A DNA stretch of 64,000 bases from Flavobacterium sp. xlx-214 (GTDB taxonomy: Bacteria > Bacteroidota > Bacteroidia > Flavobacteriales > Flavobacteriaceae), in NCBI RefSeq assembly GCF_013874595.1, contig NZ_CP059431.1, positions 2,666,001 through 2,730,000 on the forward strand. The letters run 5' to 3'. The translations under genes were made by a program, and so were the position numbers. Under the pieces are notes generated by a model. The model had not been told where the DNA came from. It worked only from the letters and a program-made list of their open reading frames with translations, and did not search any database. This document shows, in pieces, positions 1 to 9,311 of the stretch (position 1 is the first letter of the stretch; each line of letters starts with the position of its first letter).

Positions 1-181
1 CAAATTCATTTTTTAAAAACGTTCTAATCTCTGGAAAAGAAAGAGTTATGCGATTATCGCAATAAATTGGCGATTTCCATCCTGAAGCCCACGTAAAAGG
101 ATTTTTAGGATTTAATTTAATTGCGTTAATTTGTAAAAGCAATTCCGCCGTTTTCTGTGCTGTGTTGTCGTTAAAAATCAT
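1..181 (-). CDS. pyrE: orotate phosphoribosyltransferase, 5' part only (gene runs off the left edge)
   Basis: Reading the minus strand from the ATG at 181 gives 60 codons without a stop, beginning [18 protein letters not shown] and continuing through [18 protein letters not shown], which is the characteristic N-terminus of PyrE. PyrE transfers phosphoribose from PRPP to orotate to make OMP in pyrimidine synthesis. The start lies only 8 bases from the start of the divergent NUDIX gene, so the two genes must place their promoters inside each other's coding region or be leaderless. Identification rests on the N-terminal third only, but the motif is distinctive. Confidence 0.88.
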   Translation of the reverse strand, partial: MIFNDNTAQKTAELLLQINAIKLNPKNPFTWASGWKSPIYCDNRITLSFPEIRTFLKNEF

Positions 182-189
182 AGTTACAA

Positions 190-777
190 ATGTATAAAGT
201 TTTTATTAATGATAAGCCACTTTTTTTAACTAGTGTGTTAGAAAAAGAAACCGATTTTCAATTTTTTTTGCTAGATACTGTTGATATGCAAAAATTAATA
301 GCACAATATTTTGCTGGTCAAATTACAAATGCTCGTTTGTATCACCCAGATGAAAATTTACTTATTCAAAACTTTAAAGAAAAAATCACGATAAATAAAG
401 CTGGTGGCGGTTTGGTTGAAAACAACAAAGGACAAATTTTGTTTATTTACCGCAACGGAAAGTGGGATTTACCAAAAGGAGGAATTGAAAAAAACGAAAC
501 TATTGAAGAAACATCTATCAGAGAGGTTGAAGAAGAAACAGGTTGTAAATATTTAAAAATTACAAATCCGTTGCAAAAAACCTATCATATTTTTAAACGT
601 AATGGTGAGTATAAATTAAAAGTCACTTTTTGGTTTGCCATGACAACTGACTATACAGGTGAACTTCAAGGTCAATTAGAAGAAGGTATTGAAAAAGTAG
701 TGTGGGTTGATAAAAAGGACATTCCAGAACTTTTAAAGAATTCTTATCAAAATATTAAGTTGTTGTTTGAACTATAA
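190..777 (+). CDS. NUDIX hydrolase
   Basis: This 195-residue protein carries a full NUDIX box at about residues 97-119 (GGIEKNE then REVEEETG), the Mg2+-binding helix that hydrolyses nucleoside diphosphates linked to another group. The catalytic domain fills residues 70-195; residues 1-65 form an extra N-terminal domain not needed for the fold. Substrate cannot be read from the sequence. It is divergent from pyrE and ends just before two consecutive hairpins. A housecleaning role in nucleotide metabolism would fit its position beside pyrE, but that is inference. Confidence 0.9.
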   Translation: MYKVFINDKPLFLTSVLEKETDFQFFLLDTVDMQKLIAQYFAGQITNARLYHPDENLLIQNFKEKITINKAGGGLVENNKGQILFIYRNGKWDLPKGGIEKNETIEETSIREVEEETGCKYLKITNPLQKTYHIFKRNGEYKLKVTFWFAMTTDYTGELQGQLEEGIEKVVWVDKKDIPELLKNSYQNIKLLFEL

Positions 778-787
778 TTATTACTAT

Positions 788-812
788 AACCTAATTTCTT
801 AAAAATTAGGTT
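788..812 (+). terminator. hairpin directly after the NUDIX gene
   Basis: AACCTAATTT and its complement AAATTAGGTT enclose a 4-base loop 10 bases after the NUDIX stop, followed by a short T-containing run. It is AT-rich and weaker than the second hairpin at 830. Confidence 0.5.
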
Positions 813-829
813 TAATTAAAAAATAATAG

Positions 830-857
830 AAAAGTCAACCAAAAAGGTTGGCTTTTC
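830..857 (+). terminator. intrinsic terminator
   Basis: AAAAGTCAACC pairs with GGTTGGCTTTT around an AAAAA loop and ends in a T run. It stands between the NUDIX gene and the next promoter, so it closes the NUDIX transcript. Confidence 0.7.
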
Positions 858-911
858 CTTTTAAAAACAAGCTGTTAACCTCAATAATTAAAAAAGAAAA
901 GTCTTTTAATA

Positions 912-919
912 TATATTTG
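912..919 (+). promoter_or_regulatory. -7 promoter element of the sensor kinase gene
   Basis: TATATTTG matches the Bacteroidota -7 consensus TAnnTTTG and lies 19 bases before the ATG at 939. No clear TTG box is seen at the usual distance upstream. Confidence 0.45.
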
Positions 920-938
920 TGATGTAATTATTCATACA

Positions 939-1988
939 ATGTTTAAAAAACATCAACAAATTGCAATTGTTTTAGTTGTTTCTATACTTTTTTTTGGAAT
1001 TCCATTTATTAGTTTACCTGATTTTCAAAATAACAATACTCTTTTTAACTCGCTTATTTTTTATAAACGATGCATAGAAACATCGCTTGTAGTGGTCTTT
1101 TTTTATCTTAACTATTTCATATTAGTTCCTAAATTTTATCATCAGAAAAAGTACATCCTTTTTGCAATCATTACATTTATTTGTTTAGTAATTGCAATTA
1201 AAGTACCCGATTTAATTATTACCAATACTGATATTTACAATGCTTTAAAAGAGCAGAATACTCCTGGTTTTAGAATGAAAGGACCAAGACCAGAATATCC
1301 TTTAGTTATGCAATTTTTTATTGATAAAACTGCTTATCAATTTTATTTAGCGCTATCAATTGGTATTTTATTAAAAACAAACCAATATATAAATAGTATT
1401 GAGCAAGACATGCTTAAAAGCGAAGTTTCTTATTTAAAAGCTCAAATAAATCCTCATTTTTTATTTAACACTTTAAACTCAATTTACGCTTTATCATTAG
1501 TAAAATCAGACGATACGCCTAACGTAATCTTAAAATTATCGGCTATAATGAGGTATGTAGTAACCGAAAGTTCTAAGGAAAAAGTACTTTTAAAAGACGA
1601 ACTAAATTATATTACCGATTATATTGATTTGCAAAAAATTCGTTTAACATTGGCAACAGAAATTGATTATAAAGTATTGGGTAATGTAAATCAGCAAAAA
1701 ATTGCTCCGCTCCTATTCATTTCAATTATTGAAAATTGCTTTAAATACGGTGCAAGTCAAACCGAAAAATCTCTTATTCAAATCCATATTTCGGTTCAAG
1801 AAAATCAAATATCATTAGAAACCATCAACACAAAAATAGCAAAAAACATCAGCGAGCTTGAAAAAACCGAAACAGGTATTGCTAATACTGAAAAACGATT
1901 GGAAATTTTGTACCTTAACAATTACAAATTACATATTGAAAATTCGGAAACAAATTATAAAGTGCAACTAAAAATTAATTTGATATGA
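939..1988 (+). CDS. LytS-type membrane sensor histidine kinase
   Basis: 349 residues. Hydrophobic segments at about 8-26, 46-63, 72-93 and 132-147 form a four-helix membrane sensor. A short linker leads to a His_kinase domain with QINPHFLFNTLNS, whose H173 is the expected phosphorylated histidine, and then a divergent HATPase region containing ENCFKYGA. This is the LytS/YehU class that pairs with LytTR regulators in Bacteroidota. The stop overlaps the start of the next gene by 4 bases (ATGA), showing translational coupling to its response regulator. The signal sensed is unknown. Confidence 0.9.
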   Translation: MFKKHQQIAIVLVVSILFFGIPFISLPDFQNNNTLFNSLIFYKRCIETSLVVVFFYLNYFILVPKFYHQKKYILFAIITFICLVIAIKVPDLIITNTDIYNALKEQNTPGFRMKGPRPEYPLVMQFFIDKTAYQFYLALSIGILLKTNQYINSIEQDMLKSEVSYLKAQINPHFLFNTLNSIYALSLVKSDDTPNVILKLSAIMRYVVTESSKEKVLLKDELNYITDYIDLQKIRLTLATEIDYKVLGNVNQQKIAPLLFISIIENCFKYGASQTEKSLIQIHISVQENQISLETINTKIAKNISELEKTETGIANTEKRLEILYLNNYKLHIENSETNYKVQLKINLI

Positions 1989-2677
1989 TAAAAGCAATTG
2001 CTTTAGACGATGAACCTTTGGCTTTGACCATATTAGAACATTTATGTTTAAAAAATGAAGATATAACGCTTGAAAAAACATTTACATCGCCTCAAGATGC
2101 GTTGCACTATTTAGAAGCTTATCCGGTTGATTTACTTTTTCTTGATATCCAAATGCCCGATAAAGATGGTGTTTCGTTTTTTAAATCGTTAATCAATAAA
2201 CCTTTGGTTATTTTTACCACTGCTTTTGATCATTACGCCGTAGAAGGTTTTAATGTAAATGCGGTTGATTATTTGTTAAAACCAATTGCTTATGAACGCT
2301 TTGAACAAGCAATAGAAAAGGTAAAAAACATCAAACAAATAGGAAATAACAGTTTAGATGATGCTTACATTTTAATTAGAGCCGATTATAAGTTGAACAA
2401 AATTTATTTAAAAGATATTCAGTTTATTGAAGGCTTAGATGATTACATTCAAATTCATATTGCTGGAAAACCTAAAATTGTTGCGCGTATGTCTATGAAA
2501 AATATTGTTGAACAATTACCTAAAAACGATTTTTTACGCATACATCGTTCTTTTATAGTGCCTATTCAAAAAATATCATCTATACAAAGTAAATCTGTAT
2601 TTATTAATGAGCTTGAATTTCCTATTGGAGACACATATAAAAATGATGTTTTAGCCATTTTTACCGACAAAAAATAA
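1985..2677 (+). CDS. LytTR-family response regulator
   Basis: 230 residues. The receiver domain (about 1-115) has the acidic pair DDE at 8-10, the phospho-acceptor D54 in LLFLDIQMPDKDG, and the conserved K in LLKPI. Residues 130-228 form a LytTR DNA-binding domain with FIEGLDDYIQIH and FLRIHRSFIVP. It overlaps its partner kinase by 4 bases, so the two form one two-component unit. Target genes are not evident; no neighbour on the same strand follows. Confidence 0.92.
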   Translation: MIKAIALDDEPLALTILEHLCLKNEDITLEKTFTSPQDALHYLEAYPVDLLFLDIQMPDKDGVSFFKSLINKPLVIFTTAFDHYAVEGFNVNAVDYLLKPIAYERFEQAIEKVKNIKQIGNNSLDDAYILIRADYKLNKIYLKDIQFIEGLDDYIQIHIAGKPKIVARMSMKNIVEQLPKNDFLRIHRSFIVPIQKISSIQSKSVFINELEFPIGDTYKNDVLAIFTDKK

Positions 2678-2828
2678 CTTTTTACCTACTATTAAAAAAA
2701 TAACACACAATATGCTTGTTTATTAATAAATGTATTGTACATTTGTACTATAACTCATCTATTACAACGCAAAGTAATTTGAATGTTTTAGAATTTTTGA
2801 GTTTTTCATAAGTGTTTTTTTTGGTTAT

Positions 2829-2864
2829 TAAAGTGGGTTTATTTCGGTAAACCCACTTTTTTAT
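2829..2864. terminator. bidirectional terminator overlapping the trmH stop
   Basis: AAAGTGGGTTT and AAACCCACTTT are separated by 8 bases and flanked by A and T runs, so the hairpin works on both strands. It lies between the convergent response regulator and trmH; the last codons and stop of trmH form one arm of the stem. Confidence 0.75.
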
Positions 2865-3537
2865 TATGCCTATCCAAAAATCGTTGGGTTACAAAATCAA
2901 TATCTTTGATACTTTTTCTAGCCCAATCAATTTTCTTCATCAATAATTGTTGTTCTGTTAATTTCCAATCAACATTAGTATTTCTTAAACGAGTTATAAT
3001 TGTATTTAAAATAATAGCTGCTGATACCGATATGTTTAAACTTTCTGTAAAACCAAACATAGGTATGGTAATGTAAGCATCGGCTTGATTTAGAACTTCA
3101 TCAGATAATCCTGACTTTTCTGTACCAAAAAAAATAGCCGATGGTTTTGATACATCAAAATCATCTAAATTACTAGCTTTAGCATGCGGAGTTGTTGCTA
3201 CAATTTGATATCCTTGCTTTTTTAATGAATCAACGCAAACTTGATTATTGGCATGTCTGTGAATATCTACCCATTTTTCTGCACCTAAAGCAATTTCTTT
3301 GTCTATTGTTTTACCATTTTTTTGTTCAATAACGTGTAAATTCTGTATTCCAAAAACCTCGCAACTACGCATTACAGCACTTGTATTATGCATTTGGTAA
3401 ACATCTTCAACAACTACACAAAAATGATTGGTGCGGTTAGTTAATACACGGTCAAAACCATCTCTCCTATTTTCAGTTAAAAAATCTTCTAAATATAAAA
3501 GATATTCTTTGCTACTATATAAATCGGGTATATTCAT
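2839..3537 (-). CDS. trmH: tRNA (guanosine-2'-O)-methyltransferase, SpoU/TrmH family
   Basis: 232 residues. The SPOUT methyltransferase motifs are clear: motif 1 HNTSAVMRSCEVFG (about 50-63), motif 2 FFGTEKSGLS and motif 3 MFGFTESLNISVSAA, which bind SAM in the trefoil knot. The N-terminal run before motif 1 resembles TrmH, which methylates the 2'-OH of G18 in tRNA, rather than RlmB, whose extra L30e-like domain is absent. It starts 40 bases from the divergent sirtuin gene. The exact target nucleotide is inferred from the family. Confidence 0.85.
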   Translation of the reverse strand: MNIPDLYSSKEYLLYLEDFLTENRRDGFDRVLTNRTNHFCVVVEDVYQMHNTSAVMRSCEVFGIQNLHVIEQKNGKTIDKEIALGAEKWVDIHRHANNQVCVDSLKKQGYQIVATTPHAKASNLDDFDVSKPSAIFFGTEKSGLSDEVLNQADAYITIPMFGFTESLNISVSAAIILNTIITRLRNTNVDWKLTEQQLLMKKIDWARKSIKDIDFVTQRFLDRHNKKVGLPK

Positions 3538-3577
3538 TGTTTTTGCTAAATTCGTTACAAAGATAACATTTATAAAA

Positions 3578-4264
3578 ATGAAAAATTTAGTGGTTTTATC
3601 AGGTGCCGGAATTAGTGCTGAAAGTGGATTAAAAACTTTTAGAGATGCTGATGGATTATGGGAAGGACATGATATTATGGAAATTGCAAGTTTTGACGGT
3701 TTTCTTAAAAACCCAACATTAGTATTAGACTTCTACAACCAACGAAGAAGACAATTACATGAGGTAAGCCCCAATAAAGCGCATATATTATTAACTGAAT
3801 TAGAAACTTACTTTAATGTACAAATTATTACTCAAAATGTTGATGATTTGCATGAACGTGCGGGTAGCAAACAAGTAATTCATTTACATGGCGAATTATT
3901 CAAAGCACGAAGTTTAAATGATATTTCTTTGATCTACGATTGGAAAGATGACATTGTGATGGGTACAAAAAACAATCAAAATCATCAATTAAGACCTCAT
4001 ATTGTTTGGTTTGGAGAAGCTGTTCCTGAAATGGATAACGCCATAAAAATAGTTCAAAATGCAGATATTTTAGTAATAATAGGAACTTCGTTACAAGTAT
4101 ATCCTGCAGCGGGTTTAATTGACTATGCTAGTAAAGCACAAGAAATTTATTATATTGATCAAAACCCCGCAACTGCAAGTCATTTTAATAAAAACATTCA
4201 TGTAATTGCAGAAAAAGCAACAATAGGCTTACCTATATTAGTTGATAAACTTTTAAAACTATAA
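3578..4264 (+). CDS. cobB: SIR2-family NAD-dependent protein deacylase (CobB/SIRT5-like) without zinc cysteines
   Basis: 228 residues from the ATG at 3578; a longer in-frame reading would run back into trmH and is rejected. NAD-binding motifs are GAGISAESGLKTFRD near the N-terminus and TQNVDDLHERAGS with the catalytic His in HLHGE. FYNQRRR carries the Tyr-x-x-Arg pair that defines the desuccinylase/demalonylase (SIRT5, CobB) class. The protein has no cysteine at all, so the usual Zn-binding four-Cys module is missing; the family contains such zinc-less members. Its end overlaps the convergent phosphodiesterase gene by 6 bases. Confidence 0.85.
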   Translation: MKNLVVLSGAGISAESGLKTFRDADGLWEGHDIMEIASFDGFLKNPTLVLDFYNQRRRQLHEVSPNKAHILLTELETYFNVQIITQNVDDLHERAGSKQVIHLHGELFKARSLNDISLIYDWKDDIVMGTKNNQNHQLRPHIVWFGEAVPEMDNAIKIVQNADILVIIGTSLQVYPAAGLIDYASKAQEIYYIDQNPATASHFNKNIHVIAEKATIGLPILVDKLLKL

Positions 4265-5014
4265 GCCCTTTTCTATAAAAAAACGAGGGGTATCTGTTGT
4301 TAAATAATCAATTCCTTGCTGAATTAATTGTTGCCCAACTTCTAAATCGTTAACGGTCCATGAATTTGTTTTTAAAGAATATTTTTTAAAAGAAGGTACA
4401 ACATTCGTATTCTCTATCAACAACTTGTAATGATAATCCATGCCATTTAAACCAACTGTTTTAATTTCCTGAGCCGTTTTATCTCCATTTAGATAATGCA
4501 CACTAAATTTAGGAAGCATTTTTTTTGTGTACAAAGCCGCTTCAAAATCAAACAAAATAAACTCCAAGTTTTCTGAATTAGCGTTGTTAGGTAACATAGC
4601 TACTATAACGTCAATCATTTTTTTAGTTCGATCAATCCCTAAATTAGACGATTTTACTTCAAGGATTAATTTTGTTGTTGATTGCTGCAAACCAACAGCA
4701 AAGTATTCCTGCAAAGTTGGAATTTGTTCATTATTTGGATGTTTTAGCTGTAATAAATCATGATAATTATGGGTTTCAATATCCAATCCGTAAAAATCAT
4801 GATCATGATTTACCACAACAATATCATCTTTAGTTAAATGCACATCAAACTCAGATCCAAAACATTTAAGATCAATCGCATTTTTTAAAGAAGCTATTGA
4901 ATTTTGGGGTACATTGAATTCTTTCCAAGCACCTCTATGAGCAATTACTTTGGTTTGCATTTGTTGAGCCATTAAAGAGAAACTTGATAAAAATAATAAA
5001 AAAACGTACTTCAT
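4259..5014 (-). CDS. secreted glycerophosphodiester phosphodiesterase
   Basis: 251 residues with a signal peptide (MKYVFLLFLSSFSLMAQ). The GDPD fold is shown by AHRGAWKEFNVPQNS near the N-terminus (catalytic His), the ExD metal ligands in GSEFDVHLT, the second His in VVNHDHDFYG, and LEVKSS. The enzyme cleaves glycerophosphodiesters to glycerol-3-phosphate plus alcohol, here in the periplasm, and would salvage phospholipid head-group products. It converges on the sirtuin gene with a 6-base overlap and follows the exchanger gene on the same strand by 55 bases. Confidence 0.88.
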   Translation of the reverse strand: MKYVFLLFLSSFSLMAQQMQTKVIAHRGAWKEFNVPQNSIASLKNAIDLKCFGSEFDVHLTKDDIVVVNHDHDFYGLDIETHNYHDLLQLKHPNNEQIPTLQEYFAVGLQQSTTKLILEVKSSNLGIDRTKKMIDVIVAMLPNNANSENLEFILFDFEAALYTKKMLPKFSVHYLNGDKTAQEIKTVGLNGMDYHYKLLIENTNVVPSFKKYSLKTNSWTVNDLEVGQQLIQQGIDYLTTDTPRFFIEKGL

Positions 5015-5069
5015 TTTTAATTTTCTTGTAAAAGTAACGCTTCAGTATTAACTCAATATTGCTTAATCT

Positions 5070-6227
5070 TTAAGGAACAATAGTTGTAAACAAATAGGTT
5101 GCAAAAATAACCAGCAACACAATACCTTGCTGTATATTGGTTTTATTTGTATTAAACGAAATTGAAATAATAAACAGCGAAATTAAAAGGAGTATGGTTG
5201 ATTTACCATCAATTCCTAAATTAATTTGCATATCGGTCATAAAACAAACAATAGCAACTGCAGGAATTGTTAAACCAATAGATGCTAAAGCAGATCCTAA
5301 AGCTAAATTTAAACTTGTTTGCAAACGATCCTGACGAACTGCTTTAATTGCAGCCAAACCTTCGGGCAACAAAATAACAGCGGCAATAATAATACCTACT
5401 AAACTTTTTGGAGCACCTAAGCTAACAACAATATCTTCTATAGCTGGTGATAATTTTTTAGATAATAATACAACCGCTACTAAAGCCACAAACAGCATGA
5501 TAGAACTAATGATAACTGTTTTTAAATTTGGTGGTGTTGCATGATCTATATGATGATCTGATTCATCTTCATAAATCATTTGCATATTTTGGTGATTCCC
5601 ATGATCCGTTTTTTCAGGTAAAAAGTAATCTCTATGTCTAAAAGTTTGTACTGCAATAAAACCACCGTATAAAACCAAAGTAACGATAGCAACAAAAATT
5701 AATTGCGAATTTGAATACTGATTACCTACCCCACTGGTTGTAAAATTAGGTAGCACCATTGTTAACACCGATATTGCAATTAGGGTAATTAATGATGCAT
5801 TTACACCTTGTTTCACAAAAATTTGTTCTTTAAAACGAAAACCTCCAATCAACAAACACAAACCAATAATACCTGTAAGTATTATCATTACTGCAGCAAA
5901 AACGGTATCTCTTGCTAAGGCAGACGGTCCTTCGTTAGTATCAGAAAGCATTAAAGAAACAATCAATGAAACTTCAATAATAGTAATGGCTAAAGCAAGT
6001 ATTAATGTTCCAAATGGTTCGCCTACTTTATGCGCAATTACTTCAGCATGATGAACTGCTGATAAAACAGCTGTAATTAAAACAACTCCTAATATTAAAT
6101 CGATGATATTGGAACTTGGCAATGCTGCTTGACAAATTAATAGTAAACCAGCCAAAAGAGGTAAAATAACTGACCAAGTTGGTAATGAAATATTGAATTT
6201 TTTGCTTAAAAAGTTGTTGTAAGGCAT
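5070..6227 (-). CDS. CaCA-family cation/proton exchanger (ChaA-like)
   Basis: 385 residues with about eleven hydrophobic helices. The two inverted alpha-repeats of the Ca2+:cation antiporter family are visible: GEPFGTLILALAITIIEVSL in the first half and LLPEGLAAIKAVRQDRLQ followed by GSALASIGLTIPAV in the second, each with the conserved acidic residue. A short His/Asp-rich cytoplasmic loop (about 205-222) separates the halves. Closest in layout to ChaA, which exchanges Ca2+ or Na+ for H+ at the inner membrane. The ion actually carried cannot be told from sequence. Confidence 0.85.
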   Translation of the reverse strand: MPYNNFLSKKFNISLPTWSVILPLLAGLLLICQAALPSSNIIDLILGVVLITAVLSAVHHAEVIAHKVGEPFGTLILALAITIIEVSLIVSLMLSDTNEGPSALARDTVFAAVMIILTGIIGLCLLIGGFRFKEQIFVKQGVNASLITLIAISVLTMVLPNFTTSGVGNQYSNSQLIFVAIVTLVLYGGFIAVQTFRHRDYFLPEKTDHGNHQNMQMIYEDESDHHIDHATPPNLKTVIISSIMLFVALVAVVLLSKKLSPAIEDIVVSLGAPKSLVGIIIAAVILLPEGLAAIKAVRQDRLQTSLNLALGSALASIGLTIPAVAIVCFMTDMQINLGIDGKSTILLLISLFIISISFNTNKTNIQQGIVLLVIFATYLFTTIVP

Positions 6228-6357
6228 ATAATAATTTTTCGATTTTTACGAAAATACAATTTTTACAACTTTTTTGGAAATCAAGTAAGCTTCACTACTT
6301 AAATTTTACAATTTATTTAACAGAAAGTCAATTTAATACTCATTTACATTAAAAATT

Positions 6358-6394
6358 AAAATGCCCAAATAATTTAAAATTATTTGGGCATTTT
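6358..6394 (-). terminator. intrinsic terminator of rocD
   Basis: AAAATGCCCAAATAA and its complement form a long stem followed by a T run on the minus strand, 17 bases beyond the rocD stop. The flanking A/T runs could also allow function on the plus strand. Confidence 0.8.
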
Positions 6395-6410
6395 AAAATG
6401 AATTTCTAGC

Positions 6411-7643
6411 TTATTTTTCAAACTCTTTTAAAGTTTCGGTGATAATACGCACACAATCTAATAATTGTTCTTCAGTCATCACTAAAGGTGGTGCAAAACG
6501 AATAATGTTACCATGCGTTGGTTTTGCTAGTAAACCATTATCGCGTAAACGTAAACAAATGTTCCAAGCGGTTTCACTTTCTTCTGTATCGTTAATTAAA
6601 ATAGCATTTAATAATCCTTTACCACGAACCAATGTACAAATAGTTGAATTTTGAATATAGTCGTTTAATTTACTTCTAAATAAAACACCTAATTTCTCCG
6701 CGTTATCTGCTAACTTTTCATCAACAACTACATCTAAAGCAGCCATAGCAACAGCAGCAGCTAAAGGATTACCTCCAAAAGTAGAACCATGTTGCCCTGG
6801 TTTAATAACGTTCATTATTTCATCATTTGCTAAAACAGCAGAAACAGGATACATACCACCAGAAAGTGCTTTACCTAAAATTAAAACATCAGCCTTAATA
6901 TTTTCATGATCAATAGCTAACATTTTTCCTGTACGTGCAATTCCTGTTTGTACTTCATCGGCAATAAACAATACATTGTTTTGTTTACATAATGCATACG
7001 CTGTTGATAAATAACCATTATCTGGAACAAACACACCTGCTTCACCTTGAATAGGTTCTACTAAAAAGCCTGCTACATTTTTATTTGTGATAACATCTTT
7101 TAAAGCATCGATATTATTGTAAGGAATTCTCACAAAACCTTCGGTATACGGACCGTAGTTTTTACGAGCTTCTTGATCGTTTGAAAAAGAGATGATGGTT
7201 GTTGTACGTCCGTGAAAATTATTTTCACATACAATTATAACCGCTTCTTCTTCTTTTACATTTTTTACTTCGTATGCCCATTTGCGCGTTAACTTAATAG
7301 CAGTTTCAACAGCTTCGGCACCTGAATTCATTGGTAAAACTTTATCAAAACCAAAAAGTTTGGTTATTTTTTCTTCATAAACACCTAACTGATCATTATA
7401 AAATGCGCGAGATGTTAATGTAAGTTTATTAGCTTGCTCTGCAAGTGCACTTACTAATTTAGGATGACAATGACCTTGATTTACAGCAGAATAAGCTGAT
7501 AAAAAATCATAATACTTCTTTCCTTCAACATCCCAAACATATGCGCCTTCACCTTTTGTTAAAACCACGGGAAGTGGATGGTAATTATGTGCTCCGTATT
7601 TTTCTTCTAATGCAATTGCATCTTTACTTGATAAACTACTCAT
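6411..7643 (-). CDS. rocD: ornithine aminotransferase
   Basis: 410 residues, the normal length for ornithine-oxo-acid transaminase. Class III PLP-aminotransferase landmarks: [52 protein letters not shown] (PLP-binding Asp), the Schiff-base Lys in [17 protein letters not shown], and [10 protein letters not shown]. It converts ornithine and 2-oxoglutarate to glutamate semialdehyde and glutamate, linking arginine and proline metabolism. Monocistronic, with its own terminator. The start at 7643 gives a typical N-terminus. Confidence 0.93.
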   Translation of the reverse strand: MSSLSSKDAIALEEKYGAHNYHPLPVVLTKGEGAYVWDVEGKKYYDFLSAYSAVNQGHCHPKLVSALAEQANKLTLTSRAFYNDQLGVYEEKITKLFGFDKVLPMNSGAEAVETAIKLTRKWAYEVKNVKEEEAVIIVCENNFHGRTTTIISFSNDQEARKNYGPYTEGFVRIPYNNIDALKDVITNKNVAGFLVEPIQGEAGVFVPDNGYLSTAYALCKQNNVLFIADEVQTGIARTGKMLAIDHENIKADVLILGKALSGGMYPVSAVLANDEIMNVIKPGQHGSTFGGNPLAAAVAMAALDVVVDEKLADNAEKLGVLFRSKLNDYIQNSTICTLVRGKGLLNAILINDTEESETAWNICLRLRDNGLLAKPTHGNIIRFAPPLVMTEEQLLDCVRIITETLKEFEK

Positions 7644-7810
7644 TAATTATTAGTTTATTGTTATAAAATAAGCCATTCCTTCTTAATGGAGAGAAATCAT
7701 CCGAATTGACTGCAAGTTACTAAAAACATCTTTTTACTAAAAATATAACGTGTTATTTTTATAAACAATCTAAATAATATAACAGCTTCATTTATATTAC
7801 AAACAATTAG

Positions 7811-7818
7811 TATTTTTG
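7811..7818 (+). promoter_or_regulatory. -7 promoter element of rlmD
   Basis: TATTTTTG matches TAnnTTTG and ends only 4 bases before the ATG at 7823, so the transcript would be nearly leaderless. No TTG box is seen at the expected distance. Confidence 0.4.
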
Positions 7819-7822
7819 CATT

Positions 7823-9235
7823 ATGGCAAGAAAAAAAACAGATAAAATCGTATTCGAAAACGTAGAAGTCCTTGATGCTGGTGCAAAAGGCGTTTCGGTA
7901 GCAAAAGCTCCTGATGGTAAAGTCATTTTTATTCCTAACGTAGTTCCAGGTGATGTGGTTGATGTACAGACTTTTAAGAAGCGTAAAGCTTATTATGAGG
8001 GTAAGGCAGTAGCCTTTCATCAATTATCGCAAGAACGCGTAGCACCTGTTTGCGAGCATTTTGGTGCTTGTGGTGGCTGTAAATGGCAAAATATGGGGTA
8101 TGAATTTCAATTGAAATACAAACACCAAGAAGTTGAAAATAATTTAAAAAGAATTGGTAAAGTAGCCCTTCCTACTTTTGAACCTATTTTAGGATCGAAA
8201 GAGCAGTTTTTTTACCGCAATAAAATGGAGTTTTCTTTTTCGAACGCTCGTTGGTTAACCGACGATGAAATTAAATCGGGCGAAGAATTAGGAAAAGAAA
8301 ATGCCTTAGGTTTTCACATACCTAAAATGTGGGATAAAATTTTAGACATTAAAAAGTGTTATTTGCAGCAAGATCCATCGAATGCTATTCGCAATGAAAT
8401 TCGTGATTTTGCTAATGAAAATAACTTAGAGTTTTTTAATCCAAGAGAAACTTCTGGTTTTTTAAGAACCTTAATGATTCGTACTGCATCAACGGGCGAA
8501 ATCATGGTTTTAATTCAGTTTTTTAAGGAGGATAAAGCAAAACGCGAGTTACTTTTAGAATTCTTAAAAACTCGTTTTCCTGAAATTACCTCACTTCAAT
8601 ATGTAATTAACAGCAAATTAAATGATACTATTTACGATCAAAACGTAATTTGTTATCATGGTCGCGATTATATTTTAGAGGAAATGGAAGGTTTAAAATT
8701 CAGTATCAATGCTAAATCTTTTTATCAAACAAACTCGGCACAAGCCTATGAATTGTACTCAATTACAAGGGATTTTGCTGGATTAACAGGCGAAGAATTG
8801 GTTTACGATTTATATACGGGTACCGGAACCATTGCACAATTTGTATCTAAAAAAGCAAAAAAAGTAATTGGTGTAGAGGCGGTTCCTGAAGCTATTGCCG
8901 ATGCTAAATTGAACGCTGAACGTAACAATATTACCAATTGTGAATTTTATGTAGGTGATATGAAAAATGTGTTTAATGATGATTTCATTGCACAACACGG
9001 TCAACCAGATGTTATCATTACCGACCCTCCTAGAGATGGTATGCATAAAGATGTTGTAGCCCAAATTTTAAAAATTGCTCCAGAGCGTGTTGTTTATGTA
9101 AGCTGTAATTCGGCAACACAAGCACGTGACTTGGCTTTGTTAGATGAAATGTATAAAGTAGTACGCGTGCGTCCTGTTGACATGTTTCCGCAAACTCACC
9201 ACGTAGAAAATGTAGTTCTTTTAGAAAAGAAATAA
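7823..9235 (+). CDS. rlmD: 23S rRNA (uracil-C5)-methyltransferase, RumA/RlmD type
   Basis: 470 residues. An N-terminal TRAM RNA-binding domain (about 10-70) precedes the [4Fe-4S] cysteines C77, C83 and C86 (CEHFGACGGC), with a fourth in IKKCYL. The SAM domain shows YDLYTGTGTIAQF and the DPPRDGMH loop, and the catalytic nucleophile is the Cys in YVSCNSATQARDLALL near residue 425. Family members methylate U1939 of 23S rRNA; Bacteroidota proteins of this kind are usually named RlmD. It ends with a terminator ahead of the two-gene envelope unit. Confidence 0.9.
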   Translation: MARKKTDKIVFENVEVLDAGAKGVSVAKAPDGKVIFIPNVVPGDVVDVQTFKKRKAYYEGKAVAFHQLSQERVAPVCEHFGACGGCKWQNMGYEFQLKYKHQEVENNLKRIGKVALPTFEPILGSKEQFFYRNKMEFSFSNARWLTDDEIKSGEELGKENALGFHIPKMWDKILDIKKCYLQQDPSNAIRNEIRDFANENNLEFFNPRETSGFLRTLMIRTASTGEIMVLIQFFKEDKAKRELLLEFLKTRFPEITSLQYVINSKLNDTIYDQNVICYHGRDYILEEMEGLKFSINAKSFYQTNSAQAYELYSITRDFAGLTGEELVYDLYTGTGTIAQFVSKKAKKVIGVEAVPEAIADAKLNAERNNITNCEFYVGDMKNVFNDDFIAQHGQPDVIITDPPRDGMHKDVVAQILKIAPERVVYVSCNSATQARDLALLDEMYKVVRVRPVDMFPQTHHVENVVLLEKK

Positions 9236-9241
9236 ATTTGA

Positions 9242-9270
9242 AAAGCATCTCTTAGGAGATGCTTACTTTT
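9242..9270 (+). terminator. intrinsic terminator of rlmD
   Basis: AAGCATCTC pairs with GAGATGCTT around a TTAG loop, followed by ACTTTTTAC, 6 bases after the rlmD stop. Confidence 0.75.
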
Positions 9271-9285
9271 TACAAAATGATTTTG

Positions 9286-9293
9286 TACTTTTG
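9286..9293 (+). promoter_or_regulatory. -7 promoter element of the lipoprotein gene
   Basis: TACTTTTG matches TAnnTTTG and lies 18 bases before the ATG at 9312. It overlaps a possible TTG start at 9291, which argues that 9312 is the true start. Confidence 0.5.
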
Positions 9294-9311
9294 AATCGAT
9301 ATAAAAAAGGT

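Noticed and set aside
3428..3577. N-terminal extension of the sirtuin reading frame
   Set aside because: It runs over the trmH start and its promoter region; the ATG at 3578 gives the family-typical start.
9291..9311. TTG start for the DUF6452-like lipoprotein
   Set aside because: It overlaps a TACTTTTG promoter box, and the ATG at 9312 gives a proper lipoprotein signal.
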